From: Gammaproteobacteria bacterium
Lineage (GTDB): Bacteria; Pseudomonadota; Gammaproteobacteria; Competibacterales; Competibacteraceae
Direction: 5' to 3'
Length of the DNA stretch: 64,000 nucleotides
NCBI GenBank assembly: GCA_024234995.1
Contig: JACKNF010000004.1
Coordinates: 186,001-250,000, forward strand
Positions 34,809-43,610 of this stretch are shown here, one piece after another. The notes below the pieces were generated by a model that had not been told where the DNA came from, searched no databases, and saw nothing but the letters and a program-made list of their open reading frames with translations. Position 1 is the first letter of the stretch, and every line of letters starts with the position of its first letter. The translations under genes were made by a program, and so were the position numbers.

Positions 34809-35126
34809 TTATGCCGCTAGGGGCAACGCGGAATGCGTAAAGCAGGCTTTGGGGCAGACCCGCGAACAGGCTTCGCAACCGATGCAATCCATAGCATTTG
34901 ATAAGGTCATGAAAGAATTATCACTATCGTCATCATCATCGTCATCGTCGTCATCCAAATCGACATCATCAATTGCCCGCTGTACGATGGTCAGCACATC
35001 ACGCGGGCAGACCTTATAGCAGCGTCCGCAACCAATGCACTTTTCCTCGTTCAATTCGGTGACGAACTGGGGAATCCAAGGGGTGCCGCCCCGGGTGACG
35101 CCAGTGATATTGGGTTCTGCGCCCAT
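34809..35126 (-). CDS. fdxB: Nif-specific ferredoxin III
   Basis: The 105-residue product begins with ITGVTRGGTPWIPQFVTELNEEKC, the recognisable start of the nif-associated FdxB group. It has two iron-sulfur cluster motifs, CIGCGRCYKVCP (about 30-41) and CIGCEACSRVCP (about 80-91), each with four Cys for a 4Fe-4S cluster. Between them lies an acidic insert with ten Asp in a row. FdxB is thought to supply electrons to nitrogenase or to cofactor assembly. It follows nifX by about 80 bases in the nifENX transcript. GAGG precedes the ATG. Confidence 0.9.
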   Translation of the reverse strand: MGAEPNITGVTRGGTPWIPQFVTELNEEKCIGCGRCYKVCPRDVLTIVQRAIDDVDLDDDDDDDDDDSDNSFMTLSNAMDCIGCEACSRVCPKACFTHSALPLAA

Positions 35127-35209
35127 AATTTGTTACCTCGCTTACATTGGTATGCCCGGTACGGACACGCACAGTCAGACCAGGCAATGAAAAGAACCAT
35201 TGATCGTCT

Positions 35210-35704
35210 TCACTCTTGCCAACCCTCGGCTTCCATCACTGCGAACCGTGTATTAGCCTGATCATCGATCTTACGTTGACGGGCCATTGCACGGCTGAGC
35301 CAAGCTGGCGCATCGCCATGAAGCGCCGCTTGCAGCTCAGCAACCAGCGGCGCAATGGGCATGCACGGTTCGACCCGGAGCGGTTGAACGCCAAGTGCCA
35401 GCAATTGCTGAATGGCAGAGCCACCGACCGCTTCGCAGTAGATCACCGCGCAATCTCTAAGCAAGGTCAGCTTGGCGGCAAGTTTGTCTTCATGGCCGTC
35501 GCGGCCAAGCGAGCCGAACTGGGCAAATTCCACCATCGTTGCCTGCTCAGGCGTCACTGCATAAATCAGAATGCCGCTGGCCGCGCCAAAATGCTGATTA
35601 ACCCGTTGGCGATCGCTGGTGGCAAAGGCCGCCTTGATGGCAGGTATCATGTGCTGTTCCTCAATGCCACCGGCTAGAATCCGTAGATGCCTGAGTAGCG
35701 CCAT
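35210..35704 (-). CDS. nifX: NifX, FeMo-cofactor carrier
   Basis: From the ATG at 35704 (GGGAGG upstream) the product is 164 residues. The family fold starts at IPAIKAAFATSDRQRVNQHFGAASGILIYAV (about 20-50). NifX carries NifB-co and VK-cluster between NifB and the NifEN scaffold in the cytosol. The start lies inside nifN, giving a 44-base overlap that indicates coupled translation. An in-frame ATG at 35725 and a longer reading exist, but the Shine-Dalgarno sequence favours 35704. The C-terminus is Gln/Arg-rich as in other NifX. Confidence 0.9.
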   Translation of the reverse strand: MALLRHLRILAGGIEEQHMIPAIKAAFATSDRQRVNQHFGAASGILIYAVTPEQATMVEFAQFGSLGRDGHEDKLAAKLTLLRDCAVIYCEAVGGSAIQQLLALGVQPLRVEPCMPIAPLVAELQAALHGDAPAWLSRAMARQRKIDDQANTRFAVMEAEGWQE

Positions 35705-37094
35705 GACGAGCCTCCCGCCGTTCATCGGCTTTGAGTGAATAAATTGAGTGATAAGGCGCCACTGCGTGCTCAGCATGCGCTAGCAACGCATTCGCCAGAT
35801 CAAACAGCCCTTGCCGGGCGCCTCGATAGCCGATCCAGGCCCGCTGATAGCCGCCAAACTGGTCATGGAGCGGATAACCAGCGCGCAATAAGGGCAGCCC
35901 CAACCGTTGGGCTATTTCAGTGACATGGGAACTGCCAATCAGCAGTTCCGCTTCGTGTTCACACACCAGCCGTTCCAAATCGTCCAGATCACCAATATGG
36001 ACTTGCGCCAATGGCAATTGCGGCAGAATTGACGCAGCGGCCGGCGCAATCGCGGCCACCACTTCAGCGCCCATATCCGCCAGCAATTGGCTAAAACCAT
36101 GCAACAGATCAGGCTCAGCAGCGATAGCAATCCGCGCCCGGCCCAAAAGGAAATGCGTATCCAGCATGGCGTCCTGCAATTGAGCGCGTTGCCGGGTCAA
36201 CGCTGCGGGTACCGGCTGGCCAGTGATTCCCGCTAGAGTCATGACGAATCGATCCGTCGCATCCAGTCCAAACAGATGCGGGAAGCAGTGCACAGGTACC
36301 CGAGTACGCTCGTGCAGCAAGTCAGCAACCGGGTATAGAGAGGCACCCATCACCAAGGTTGCTATAGCATCATCCAACGTGGCGAAAGCGGCCAAAGGAG
36401 TGCCGCCCGTTGTCAGCGGATTGTAATCTTCTGCGTCGAGGTGCCCGTCCAGAGAATCGGAGAGATCAGGAATAAACACCGGGTGTAAATCGAAACGCTC
36501 AATCAACTCGCGCAGAACCTCTAGATCACCCGGCGTCAGCGAGGCTCCGCACAGCACGTTAACCCGGCGGGGAGAATGATCAGATTTCCGGCGCCTTATC
36601 CGATTTACTGCTTCTAAAGGAGCCCATTCAGAGATCATCGCCTTGACTGTGGCAGCGAAGCCGCTTTCCAGGCAACCGCTGAAATCGGGCGTGTTAACGG
36701 GTACAACACGAACGGCCTGGAATTCTGGATAACGTTCCCGGAATATCTTGAGCACCCGCTGGATATCCGTACCCTGGGCCTCCGTCAGGCCCGTGGTCAG
36801 CAATCCCACTGCAGCGGGCCGATGTTTTTCACAAACAGTGCGTAACCCATCCAGCAGGCTGTCGTCAGCACCCATGATGCTGCTAATCGGGTCCAGCGCG
36901 CTGGTTTGCAACGGAATCGGTTCACGGAAATGGCGCACCAGGAAGACTTTAGCGAAGGCCGTGCAGCCCTGTGCGCCATGGAGCAAGGGAATCGCCCGGT
37001 TCAGCCCCAGGATCGCCAGACTGGCGCCCAGAGGCTGACTGGTTTTCAGCGGACTGACCGATAGCGGTTTGCTGCGACGGATAACTTCAGCCAT
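35661..37094 (-). CDS. nifN: FeMo-cofactor scaffold protein NifN
   Basis: From the ATG at 37094 (MAEVIRRSKPLSVSPLKTSQPLGASLA) the product is 477 residues. The NifK-like signature LLHGAQGCTAFAKVFLVRHFREPIPLQTSALDPISSIMG is present, with its cysteine. NifN pairs with NifE to form the alpha2-beta2 scaffold on which FeMo-cofactor is matured. The start overlaps the end of nifE by 8 bases, with GAGAAAG as ribosome site, and the end overlaps nifX by 44 bases. The upstream reading from 37130 has no such site. Confidence 0.93.
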   Translation of the reverse strand: MAEVIRRSKPLSVSPLKTSQPLGASLAILGLNRAIPLLHGAQGCTAFAKVFLVRHFREPIPLQTSALDPISSIMGADDSLLDGLRTVCEKHRPAAVGLLTTGLTEAQGTDIQRVLKIFRERYPEFQAVRVVPVNTPDFSGCLESGFAATVKAMISEWAPLEAVNRIRRRKSDHSPRRVNVLCGASLTPGDLEVLRELIERFDLHPVFIPDLSDSLDGHLDAEDYNPLTTGGTPLAAFATLDDAIATLVMGASLYPVADLLHERTRVPVHCFPHLFGLDATDRFVMTLAGITGQPVPAALTRQRAQLQDAMLDTHFLLGRARIAIAAEPDLLHGFSQLLADMGAEVVAAIAPAAASILPQLPLAQVHIGDLDDLERLVCEHEAELLIGSSHVTEIAQRLGLPLLRAGYPLHDQFGGYQRAWIGYRGARQGLFDLANALLAHAEHAVAPYHSIYSLKADERREARHGATQASTDSSRWH

Positions 37095-38541
37095 GAGCTT
37101 TCTCCAGTTCACACAGACTTCTCTCCTCACCCCCGGCCTTTCTCCCGCCAGCGGATGAGGAGAGCACGCTCCAAGGTGCTGGCCGGCGCACTGCCTCCCA
37201 AACCGGGCTTTCCAGCGAGCGGGTTAACTCCCGCGCCAGCGTGACCAGACCTCGATACCCGGCATAGCCGTGTTCCCGCTCCTGATTAATGTCCAGAAAG
37301 GGCAGCCGGGCCTTGAGGGCGGTATATAGATTGCGGCCACCCGCAACCAGAATGTCAGCTTGATAGGCGTGGACAAGGTCGAGCAGGCCGCGCGGATTAC
37401 CATCCTCGATCAGGTGAGCTTCTTCGCCCATGAGCTCACGAATGCGCGCTTTGTCTTCCTCCGTGGATTTCTTCGTTCCCGTAGCCACCACAGTGATGCC
37501 TAACTCCTGGAGGGCAGAGACGATCGACCAGGACTTAACCCCGCCGGTATAGAGCAGAGCGCGTTTGCCTCGTAACTGCTCTCGCCAGGGAGCCAATTCG
37601 GCGCGAATGTGCGCTTCTTCACGGGCAATCAACGTTTCGGTGCGCTGGCTTAAGTCTGCATCGTCAAGCAGGGCAGCAAATTGACGCAGACTGCTGGAAA
37701 CTTCCTGAGCGCCGTAGAAACTCCCTTCGAACCAGGGGGCGCCAAACCGCTCGTGCAGTTTGCGGGCGACGTTGAGCATGGCGCGTGAGCAGACCACCAT
37801 GTTAACTTCGGCGCGATGCATGGTCTGAATTTCCCGGAAACGCGCATCCCCCGATAGGGAACACAGCACGCGCAAACCGACTTCATCGAACAAGGGCAGG
37901 GTATTCCACAGCTCACCGGCAATGTTGTACTCGCCAATCAGATTAATGTCGTGGACCGTCAGATCAGGCCGGGCCGGATCAACCGGTGGCGGCTCCGGCT
38001 CATGCCCGCCCACCACATACTTCACCATGGCTTCGCCAGCGATACGATTTCCAAGATTCTTGCTACCGTAGAAACCAGCAGAATCGATAGGAATGACCGG
38101 CACGCCCCAACGCTCAGCCGCAGCCTTGCAAACCGCATCCAGATCATCGCCAATGAGCGCGGTGACGCAGGTGCTGTAAACAAAGACTGCCGCTGGCGAA
38201 TAACGGTCGATGGCCTGTTTAATGCCATGAAACAAGCGTTTCTCGCCACGACCCATGATGACATCCTGTTCGTTCAGATCAGTGGTCATGCCGAGTTTGA
38301 ACAAGGCGGGACCGCTGGAGCGGGTTCCACGATTGTCCCAGGAGTTGCCTGCGCAGGCGATCGGGCCATGCACGATATGAGCAACATCGGCGATAGGCAG
38401 CAGGGCGATCTGTGCGCCGTCAAACGCGCAACCGCCAGCCGCCGCACCAGGTACAGGACGGGCACAACCGGATTTAGCCGCTTGCTGATTATGCGTGCAA
38501 GCCGGTTCGTCACGTAAGGCGGCAAGATCGCTGGCTTTCAT
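37087..38541 (-). CDS. nifE: FeMo-cofactor scaffold protein NifE
   Basis: The 484-residue product from the ATG at 38541 begins MKASDLAALRDEPACTHN. Cluster-binding cysteines are seen in GGCAFDGAQIALLPIADVAHIVHGPIACAGNSWDNRG and in YSTCVTALIGDD. NifE pairs with NifN. After the usual end (SPVWEAVRRPAPW) there is a tail of about 25 residues, encoded by a GC-rich inverted repeat (37121-37164), that reaches the nifN start. A TTG five codons upstream is an alternative start. nifF lies 75 bases upstream on the same strand. Confidence 0.93.
   Translation of the reverse strand: MKASDLAALRDEPACTHNQQAAKSGCARPVPGAAAGGCAFDGAQIALLPIADVAHIVHGPIACAGNSWDNRGTRSSGPALFKLGMTTDLNEQDVIMGRGEKRLFHGIKQAIDRYSPAAVFVYSTCVTALIGDDLDAVCKAAAERWGVPVIPIDSAGFYGSKNLGNRIAGEAMVKYVVGGHEPEPPPVDPARPDLTVHDINLIGEYNIAGELWNTLPLFDEVGLRVLCSLSGDARFREIQTMHRAEVNMVVCSRAMLNVARKLHERFGAPWFEGSFYGAQEVSSSLRQFAALLDDADLSQRTETLIAREEAHIRAELAPWREQLRGKRALLYTGGVKSWSIVSALQELGITVVATGTKKSTEEDKARIRELMGEEAHLIEDGNPRGLLDLVHAYQADILVAGGRNLYTALKARLPFLDINQEREHGYAGYRGLVTLARELTRSLESPVWEAVRRPAPWSVLSSSAGGRKAGGEERSLCELEKAHG
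37121..37164. repeat. REP-like inverted repeat inside the 3' end of nifE
   Basis: CTCTCCTCA (37121-37129) and TGAGGAGAG (37156-37164) form perfect 9-bp arms around a GC-rich centre. The form resembles common intergenic palindromes. Here it encodes the extra C-terminal residues of NifE. Confidence 0.5.
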
Positions 38542-38615
38542 GAGGTTAAAGGCCAAAGGTGAGAGGTTAAAAGTCTGGCGGATTAAAGGGCGGGCGCTTT
38601 ATCCGCCTTGCATGA

Positions 38616-39140
38616 TCAATCTGCTACGGCCACGCCTAACAACTCCGGCTTGACCAAATCCAGCCACTCCTCCAGACGCTCATCGGTCAGGTCCGCCTGG
38701 TTGTCCTGGTCGAGCACCAAACCGACGAATTCACCATCGTGCAGCGCCTTGGATTTTTCAAACTCATAGCCCTCCGCCGGCCAGCTCCCGACAAAACGAA
38801 CACCCAGCTTTTTGAGTTTTTTGTAGGTGATGCCCAAGGCATCCACAAACTCGGCGGGATAACCGACTTGGTCACCTAGCCCAAACAAAGCAACCGGTTT
38901 TCCTTCGAAATGGCTCGCTTCCACGTGGCCCAGAAACTCCGTGAGTGGATCGGGCAATTCACCGTCGCCCAAGGTCGGCGTGCCAATGATCAGTGCTTCA
39001 CAACCCCGCATCGCTTCGGGCGTGGTCTTTGCCATATCGAACAGTTCAATTTCATCTTCTGCAAACTGTTTCTTGATTCGCTTGGCGATCTTGCGAGTGT
39101 TGCCGGTGTCGGTGGTATAGAACAAGCCGATCTTAGCCAT
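38616..39140 (-). CDS. nifF: Nif-associated flavodoxin
   Basis: The 174-residue product from the ATG at 39140 (GAGG upstream) has the FMN-phosphate loop TTDTGNTRKIAK (about 9-20), the FMN isoalloxazine loop GTPTLGDGELPDPL (about 53-66) and GLGDQVGYPAEFVDALG (about 88-104). It is a long-chain flavodoxin and the likely electron donor to NifH. Its place between the DUF6129 gene and nifE, inside the nifH-to-nifX run, supports this; in many diazotrophs nifF lies elsewhere. The upstream reading from 39155 adds only five residues and lacks a ribosome site. Confidence 0.9.
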   Translation of the reverse strand: MAKIGLFYTTDTGNTRKIAKRIKKQFAEDEIELFDMAKTTPEAMRGCEALIIGTPTLGDGELPDPLTEFLGHVEASHFEGKPVALFGLGDQVGYPAEFVDALGITYKKLKKLGVRFVGSWPAEGYEFEKSKALHDGEFVGLVLDQDNQADLTDERLEEWLDLVKPELLGVAVAD

Positions 39141-39212
39141 GATAATTAACCTCACTGAGTAACAAAGTGATTTTGTAACTACTCGGCCCTTCTAAATAAG
39201 GGAGAGCGTCTT

Positions 39213-39488
39213 TCAGGAATCCATACATTCCGTCGTAATAGCCAGCACGATCCCAGTCGCTACATGGAGATCACCGGTCAGGCGTAAACAATGCTGGCGG
39301 CCATCCACCAGGTACAAATTGATCCTCGCACCATGCAGCACCGGTTCCGCATCGTTGATGTCATCATCCAGACAGTGCGTGAAATAAAAACCGGGATACA
39401 CTTTGCGCAAGTAGCTGAGGGCGGCGTGGTCTACGCTGTGAGTCTCGGCCCACTGGGCGATATCATTCAATTGGCGAGGCGTGATCAT
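39213..39488 (-). CDS. DUF6129-type nif-associated small protein
   Basis: From the ATG at 39488 (GGAGGTGTC upstream) the product is 91 residues: MITPRQLNDIAQWAETHSVD, then ALSYLRKVYPGFYFTHCLDDDINDAEPVL. Small proteins of this look are found behind nifY in other gammaproteobacterial nif clusters. The function is unknown. The start overlaps the nifY stop by 4 bases, so it is translated with nifY. The longer frame from 39554 would run inside nifY and is rejected. Confidence 0.75.
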   Translation of the reverse strand: MITPRQLNDIAQWAETHSVDHAALSYLRKVYPGFYFTHCLDDDINDAEPVLHGARINLYLVDGRQHCLRLTGDLHVATGIVLAITTECMDS

Positions 39489-40198
39489 GACACCTCCCCG
39501 GCCCCGGCCAAAAACCGGGAGGGCGCGGCGCGGCCAATAATCCGCGCCAGCCATGGTGGCGGATCGCCTGCGAGCACGGCCTGCAACTCATCCAGCACCG
39601 GCTGCGCATCTCCCGCCCACGAGCGCTTGATGGGATGCACACCGCTATTCACGACCCGGGCAGCGGCGGGCCCGCCGATGGACAACACACATAACAGATC
39701 GCAATCCTTGATCAACGCCACCCTATCGGCGCTATGATCAATGCTAAACCGGGTGACCCCTGGAGCGGGACGAACCGCAATAAGACGTGTTTCGGCCGCT
39801 GAAACCTGATAAATCAGGAACCGGGCGCAGGAGCCGAAATGACCATCCAAGCGCTCACCGCTATTGGAAGCGCAGGCAACCCGGATAGAGTTGGGAATCT
39901 CACCATCATCATAAGGTTGAGGCTGTGGAATGCCGGCTAAATGATCCGTCTCATTCTCGCCTTTCAGATCACTCAGTGCCTGCCGTAACAGCGCGCCATC
40001 CATGTCGCGCAAGGCACCATCCGCGGCGATTTTCAGATCCTTGACCGTCAGGCTGTTCAACTTAGCTTCAGTCAGAGGCTCACCCAGCGCCTCCAGCAAA
40101 ATGCTGAGCAACCGGCCCGAAGTGGTATCGGGCAATTGCCGCGCTGCCAGGGCAATGCGCAGTGCGACACAACGAGGGAGCTGGCTGGCGATTGTCAT
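39485..40198 (-). CDS. nifY: NifY/NafY-type apo-dinitrogenase and cofactor-binding protein
   Basis: The product is 237 residues. Residues about 1-95 are the helical N-terminal domain found in NafY/NifY (LPDTTSGRLLSILLEALGEPLTEAKLNSLTVKDLKIAADGAL). The C-terminal half is the NifX-like domain (IRVACASNSGERLDGHFGSCARFLIYQV and CVLSIGGPAAARVVNSGVHPIKRS). Such proteins hold apo-MoFe protein open for FeMo-cofactor insertion. It overlaps nifT by 4 bases and the DUF6129 gene by 4, indicating tight coupling behind nifHDK. Confidence 0.88.
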   Translation of the reverse strand: MTIASQLPRCVALRIALAARQLPDTTSGRLLSILLEALGEPLTEAKLNSLTVKDLKIAADGALRDMDGALLRQALSDLKGENETDHLAGIPQPQPYDDGEIPNSIRVACASNSGERLDGHFGSCARFLIYQVSAAETRLIAVRPAPGVTRFSIDHSADRVALIKDCDLLCVLSIGGPAAARVVNSGVHPIKRSWAGDAQPVLDELQAVLAGDPPPWLARIIGRAAPSRFLAGAGEVS

Positions 40199-40407
40199 AG
40201 CCGCTTCACCCGGACCGTCAGCGGCAGCCTGGGTGTTTGCTCCAAGGGCTCCAGGTAGAACCGCGATCCGTCAGACAACTGGATCTCACCGCCCCAAACG
40301 CCGGGTCCCGTATGTTCCAGCGCGACCACAGTTTCCTCGTGATCTTTCTTGGTGATATAGAACACCAGTTCACCGGCGGCATTGTTTCGCAACATGACGT
40401 TGGGCAT
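40195..40407 (-). CDS. nifT: NifT/FixU protein
   Basis: The 70-residue product starts MPNVMLRNNAAGELVFYITKKDHEETVVALE and has VWGGEIQLSDGSRFYLEP. Both stretches are characteristic of NifT. Its exact role in nitrogenase maturation is unresolved; mutants in other diazotrophs have mild phenotypes. It lies 65 bases after nifK and overlaps nifY by 4 bases, its usual position in nifHDKTY. Confidence 0.92.
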   Translation of the reverse strand: MPNVMLRNNAAGELVFYITKKDHEETVVALEHTGPGVWGGEIQLSDGSRFYLEPLEQTPRLPLTVRVKRL

Positions 40408-40472
40408 GGCTCAATTCTCCAGCGAGAGCAGGGGCAGCGCGGTCACCAGCCCGCCCCTGCGTGGGGTCATCA

Positions 40473-42037
40473 TCAACGAATCAGGTCAAAAGCGTAATCT
40501 GTTTCACCCATCATCATCGTCTCCTCATCGAGCCGTTCCATGACGGCGTTGACCAGCGCCTTGAGGATGTACATCGCCCCTTCGTAGCCCAAGGTCGTGT
40601 CACGGTGCAGGTGGTGACGGTCGAACAATGGGAAACCAAGACGAATCAAGGGCACTTCGAATTCTTTACCTTTGTGCAAGGTGTCGCGCTGGATAAACTT
40701 GCCGTAGGAATTACCGATCAGGAAATCGGGTTTATCCGCGAAGACCAACGAACGCAGATGCCAGAGATCCTTGCCGAAATGCACCTCGGCACCCTGTCCA
40801 TAAGGCGAATCCTTGAGACGCTTGGTCATTTCCTTAGCCCAGCGTTTGCTACCGTTGTGACACAGCACATGCAACGGCTCAGCACCCAATTCCATGAGGA
40901 AATTGCACATCCCCATCACGAAGTCAGGATCACCGAATACCGAGAAGCGCTTGCCATGCAGCCAGGAATGCGAGTCGGTCATCATGTCCACCAACCGGCC
41001 CCGCTCCAGCGCTAACGAGTCAGGAATCGGCTTGCCGGTCAGTTCGGAAACCCTCATCAGGAACTCATCCGTTCCCGTCAAACCCATAGGGATGTCGATG
41101 GCGGTCGCCGGTTGTTTCCAGATTTCCTCGACGAACTTTTTGGTCTTGGTCAAATGCCACGGTTGCAGCAACAGGTATCGATGGCGTTGGGCGCATCTTG
41201 AACCTCTTCGATACGGGTGCCGCCCGCGTACATGCGGAACTCACCGTCGGTCGGCGTATCGAGAATTTCCTCGGGATCGGACAGGAAGGTGTAATCGACA
41301 TCCATTTCCTTCAACATCCGTTTGATGACCCGGAGGTTGCCGAGATAGGTCTCGAAACCGGTGACGATGTTGAGCTTGCCGTTGCTGCCGACCGTTTTGC
41401 CCTCCATCTTATTCAGGGTGAAGTAGCGCAGGACGCCTTCCAGCATGTTGTCCCAGCCGGTGGTATGGCTGCCGACGAAGCTGGGGGTATGGGCGAAGGG
41501 TGTGGGAAACTCCATCGGCACCCGCCCATCTTTCTTAGCGTTGTTGATGAAGGCATTCAGGTCATCGCCAATCACCTCGGCCATGCAGGTGGTCGAGACC
41601 GCAATCATTTCCGGTTGATACAGGGTTAGGGAGTTCTCCAACCCCTCGAACATGTTTTTCTGCCCACCGAACACTGCAGCGTCTTCCGTCATCGAGTCTG
41701 AAACCGTGGCAATCGGCTCGCGAAAATGGCGATTGAAGTAGGTGCGGAAGTAGGCTACGCACCCCTGGGAACCGTGAACATAGGGCAGAGTCTTGTAAAA
41801 ACCCAACGCACACAGCACGGCACCTAATGGCTGGCAGGCTTTAGCCGGGTTGATGGTCAGCGCTTGGCGCTGGAAATTTAGTTCCTTGTAAGCCTCGGTC
41901 GTCGTCCATTGAAAAACCTCTTCCAATTTTTCCTTGGGAGGCGCTTCTTCGAACACGTGCTTACGCGCGAATGCCTGTTGGTATTCGTCGCTGTTAAACA
42001 GCGGATAACCGGGGTTGATGGCTTCAACGTTTTGCAT
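40473..42037 (-). pseudogene. nifK: Nitrogenase MoFe protein beta subunit, interrupted by an apparent one-base deletion
   Basis: Frame one (42037 down) gives residues 1 to about 290, up to DAPNAIDT. It then turns to CCCNRGI and stops. The other frame picks up at LLQPWHLTKTKKFVEE and runs to the stop at 40473. At the junction (41174-41175) the minus strand reads ATACCTGTTGCTG, where ACC CTG TTG CTG is expected, so one C of a CCC run is missing. Restoring it gives 521 residues, a normal NifK length. P-cluster ligands Cys68, Cys93 and Cys151 are all present. It would form the alpha2-beta2 MoFe protein with NifD. All neighbours are intact, so either a sequencing error or a very recent mutation is likely. 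Confidence 0.88.
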
Positions 42038-42065
42038 GGTACCTTCCTCGTTCGGACTGGGCCGA

Positions 42066-43541
42066 TCAGGCGACGTCTTGCAGCGCGGGCGCGCGGGCGG
42101 CGCGTTGCCAAGGCGCTTGCAGCTTCTTCCAGCAGGGGTTGTTGATCGTCATGTCCATATCGCGGGCAAAGATGGCAAAGCCGTCATAGCCGTGATAAGG
42201 GCCGGAGTAATCCCACGAGTGCATCTGCCGGAACGGAATGCCCATCTTGTGAAATACATATTTTTCTTTGATGCCAGAGCCAATTAGATCAGGCTTCAGC
42301 CGTTCTACGAAGGATTCCAGTTCGAAGCTGGTGGCATCGTCATAGATCAGCGCACCGTCCTGTACTTCCTTGAAGGTACGGTCGTAATCGTCATTGTGGG
42401 CGAATTCGTAGCCGGCGCCGATCACCTCCATGCCCAAATCTTCATAAGCGCCGATGACGTGGCGAGGCCGCAAGCCGCCGACGAAGAGCATGACCCGCTT
42501 GCCTTCCAGCCGGGGGCGATATTTGGCGATGATCGCATCCATGGCCGGCTGGTACTTGGCGATGACCCGCTCGGCGTTTTCCTTGATCGTATCGTCGAAG
42601 AAGGCCGCGATTTTGCGCAGGCTTTCGGCGATCTTGGTGGGTCCGAAGAAGTTGTATTCCATCCACGGCATCCCGTATTTCTCTTCCATGTGCCGGCTGA
42701 TGTAGTTCATCGAGCGATAGCAATGCAACAGATTCAACTTGGCATGACGCGTGTTTTCCATCTCTGGAATCGAGCCGTCACCGGACCATTGCGCGATCAC
42801 CCGCAAACCCATTTCCTCGATGAGAACCCGTGAACTCCAAGCATCGCCACCGATGTTATAGTCACCGGTAATGGCTACGTCATAAGGGGTTGATTCGAAA
42901 CCTTCTTGATCATCACGGTTGTGCAGGACCCAGTCGCGCAGCGAGTCATTAGCAACGTGGTGACCAAGGGATTGCGAGACACCCCGGAACCCTTCGCAGC
43001 GTACCGGTACTACCGATTTACCGATTTCCTTGGCGGACTTCTTGGCAACGGCTTCGATATCGTCGCCGATCAAACCGATTGGGCACTCCGATTGAATCGT
43101 CACACCCTTGGCCAACGGGAACAGGGTATCGAGTTCGCTGATGATCTTGGCTAATTTCTTATCGCCGCCAAATACCACGTCCTTTTCTTGAAAATCGGAG
43201 GTGAAATTCATATCGGCAAAAACGTTGACCCCGCTGTAGCCCGTCACGTAGTTGCGGCGGCCGGCCCGGGAAAACTGACCGCAGCCGACCGGGCCGTGTG
43301 AAATATTCAGCACGTCTTTGACAGGCCCCCATACCACACCCTTGGCGCCAGCGTAAGCGCAACCGCGTGCCGTCATTACGCCGGGCAAGGCTTTCTTGTT
43401 GGCAACGATGCACTTGTTGGATTTCTCCAGGGCAGGGTCATTTGCCATTAGATGCTTGGCGCGTTGTTTACCCGTCTCTTCTGGGTAGACTTCTAAAACT
43501 TCCTGGATCAGTTGTTCGGTTTCTTGACGATTCATAGCCAT
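42066..43541 (-). CDS. nifD: Nitrogenase MoFe protein alpha subunit
   Basis: The 491-residue product carries P-cluster ligands Cys61, Cys87 and Cys153. The FeMo-cofactor ligands are Cys274 (in LNLLHCYRSMNY) and His441 (in RQMHSWDYSGPYHGYDG). The substrate-channel segment EGFRGVSQSLGHH is present. With NifK it forms the MoFe protein that reduces dinitrogen to ammonia in the cytosol. It follows nifH by 69 bases and precedes nifK by 28. The motif set is that of molybdenum nitrogenase, not the Vnf or Anf type. Confidence 0.98.
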   Translation of the reverse strand: MAMNRQETEQLIQEVLEVYPEETGKQRAKHLMANDPALEKSNKCIVANKKALPGVMTARGCAYAGAKGVVWGPVKDVLNISHGPVGCGQFSRAGRRNYVTGYSGVNVFADMNFTSDFQEKDVVFGGDKKLAKIISELDTLFPLAKGVTIQSECPIGLIGDDIEAVAKKSAKEIGKSVVPVRCEGFRGVSQSLGHHVANDSLRDWVLHNRDDQEGFESTPYDVAITGDYNIGGDAWSSRVLIEEMGLRVIAQWSGDGSIPEMENTRHAKLNLLHCYRSMNYISRHMEEKYGMPWMEYNFFGPTKIAESLRKIAAFFDDTIKENAERVIAKYQPAMDAIIAKYRPRLEGKRVMLFVGGLRPRHVIGAYEDLGMEVIGAGYEFAHNDDYDRTFKEVQDGALIYDDATSFELESFVERLKPDLIGSGIKEKYVFHKMGIPFRQMHSWDYSGPYHGYDGFAIFARDMDMTINNPCWKKLQAPWQRAARAPALQDVA

Positions 43542-43610
43542 GATCGGTTCCTCGTAATGATATGGTGGTTCCCTGCTCTTGACCGAGGGAAAGCCAAGAC
43601 GGGAGTAAGG

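Noticed and set aside
34926..34955. GAT/GAC repeat as a CRISPR-like or tandem array
   Set aside because: It is a three-base microsatellite in frame within fdxB, without spacers.
38915..38935. CCACGTGG in nifF as a third parS-like site
   Set aside because: It lies inside coding sequence and the flanks do not continue the palindrome.
40473..41171. Second nifK half as an independent protein
   Set aside because: Its apparent ATG lies inside the NifK core motif LLQPWHL, and no NifK half-protein family is known. A frameshift explains it better.
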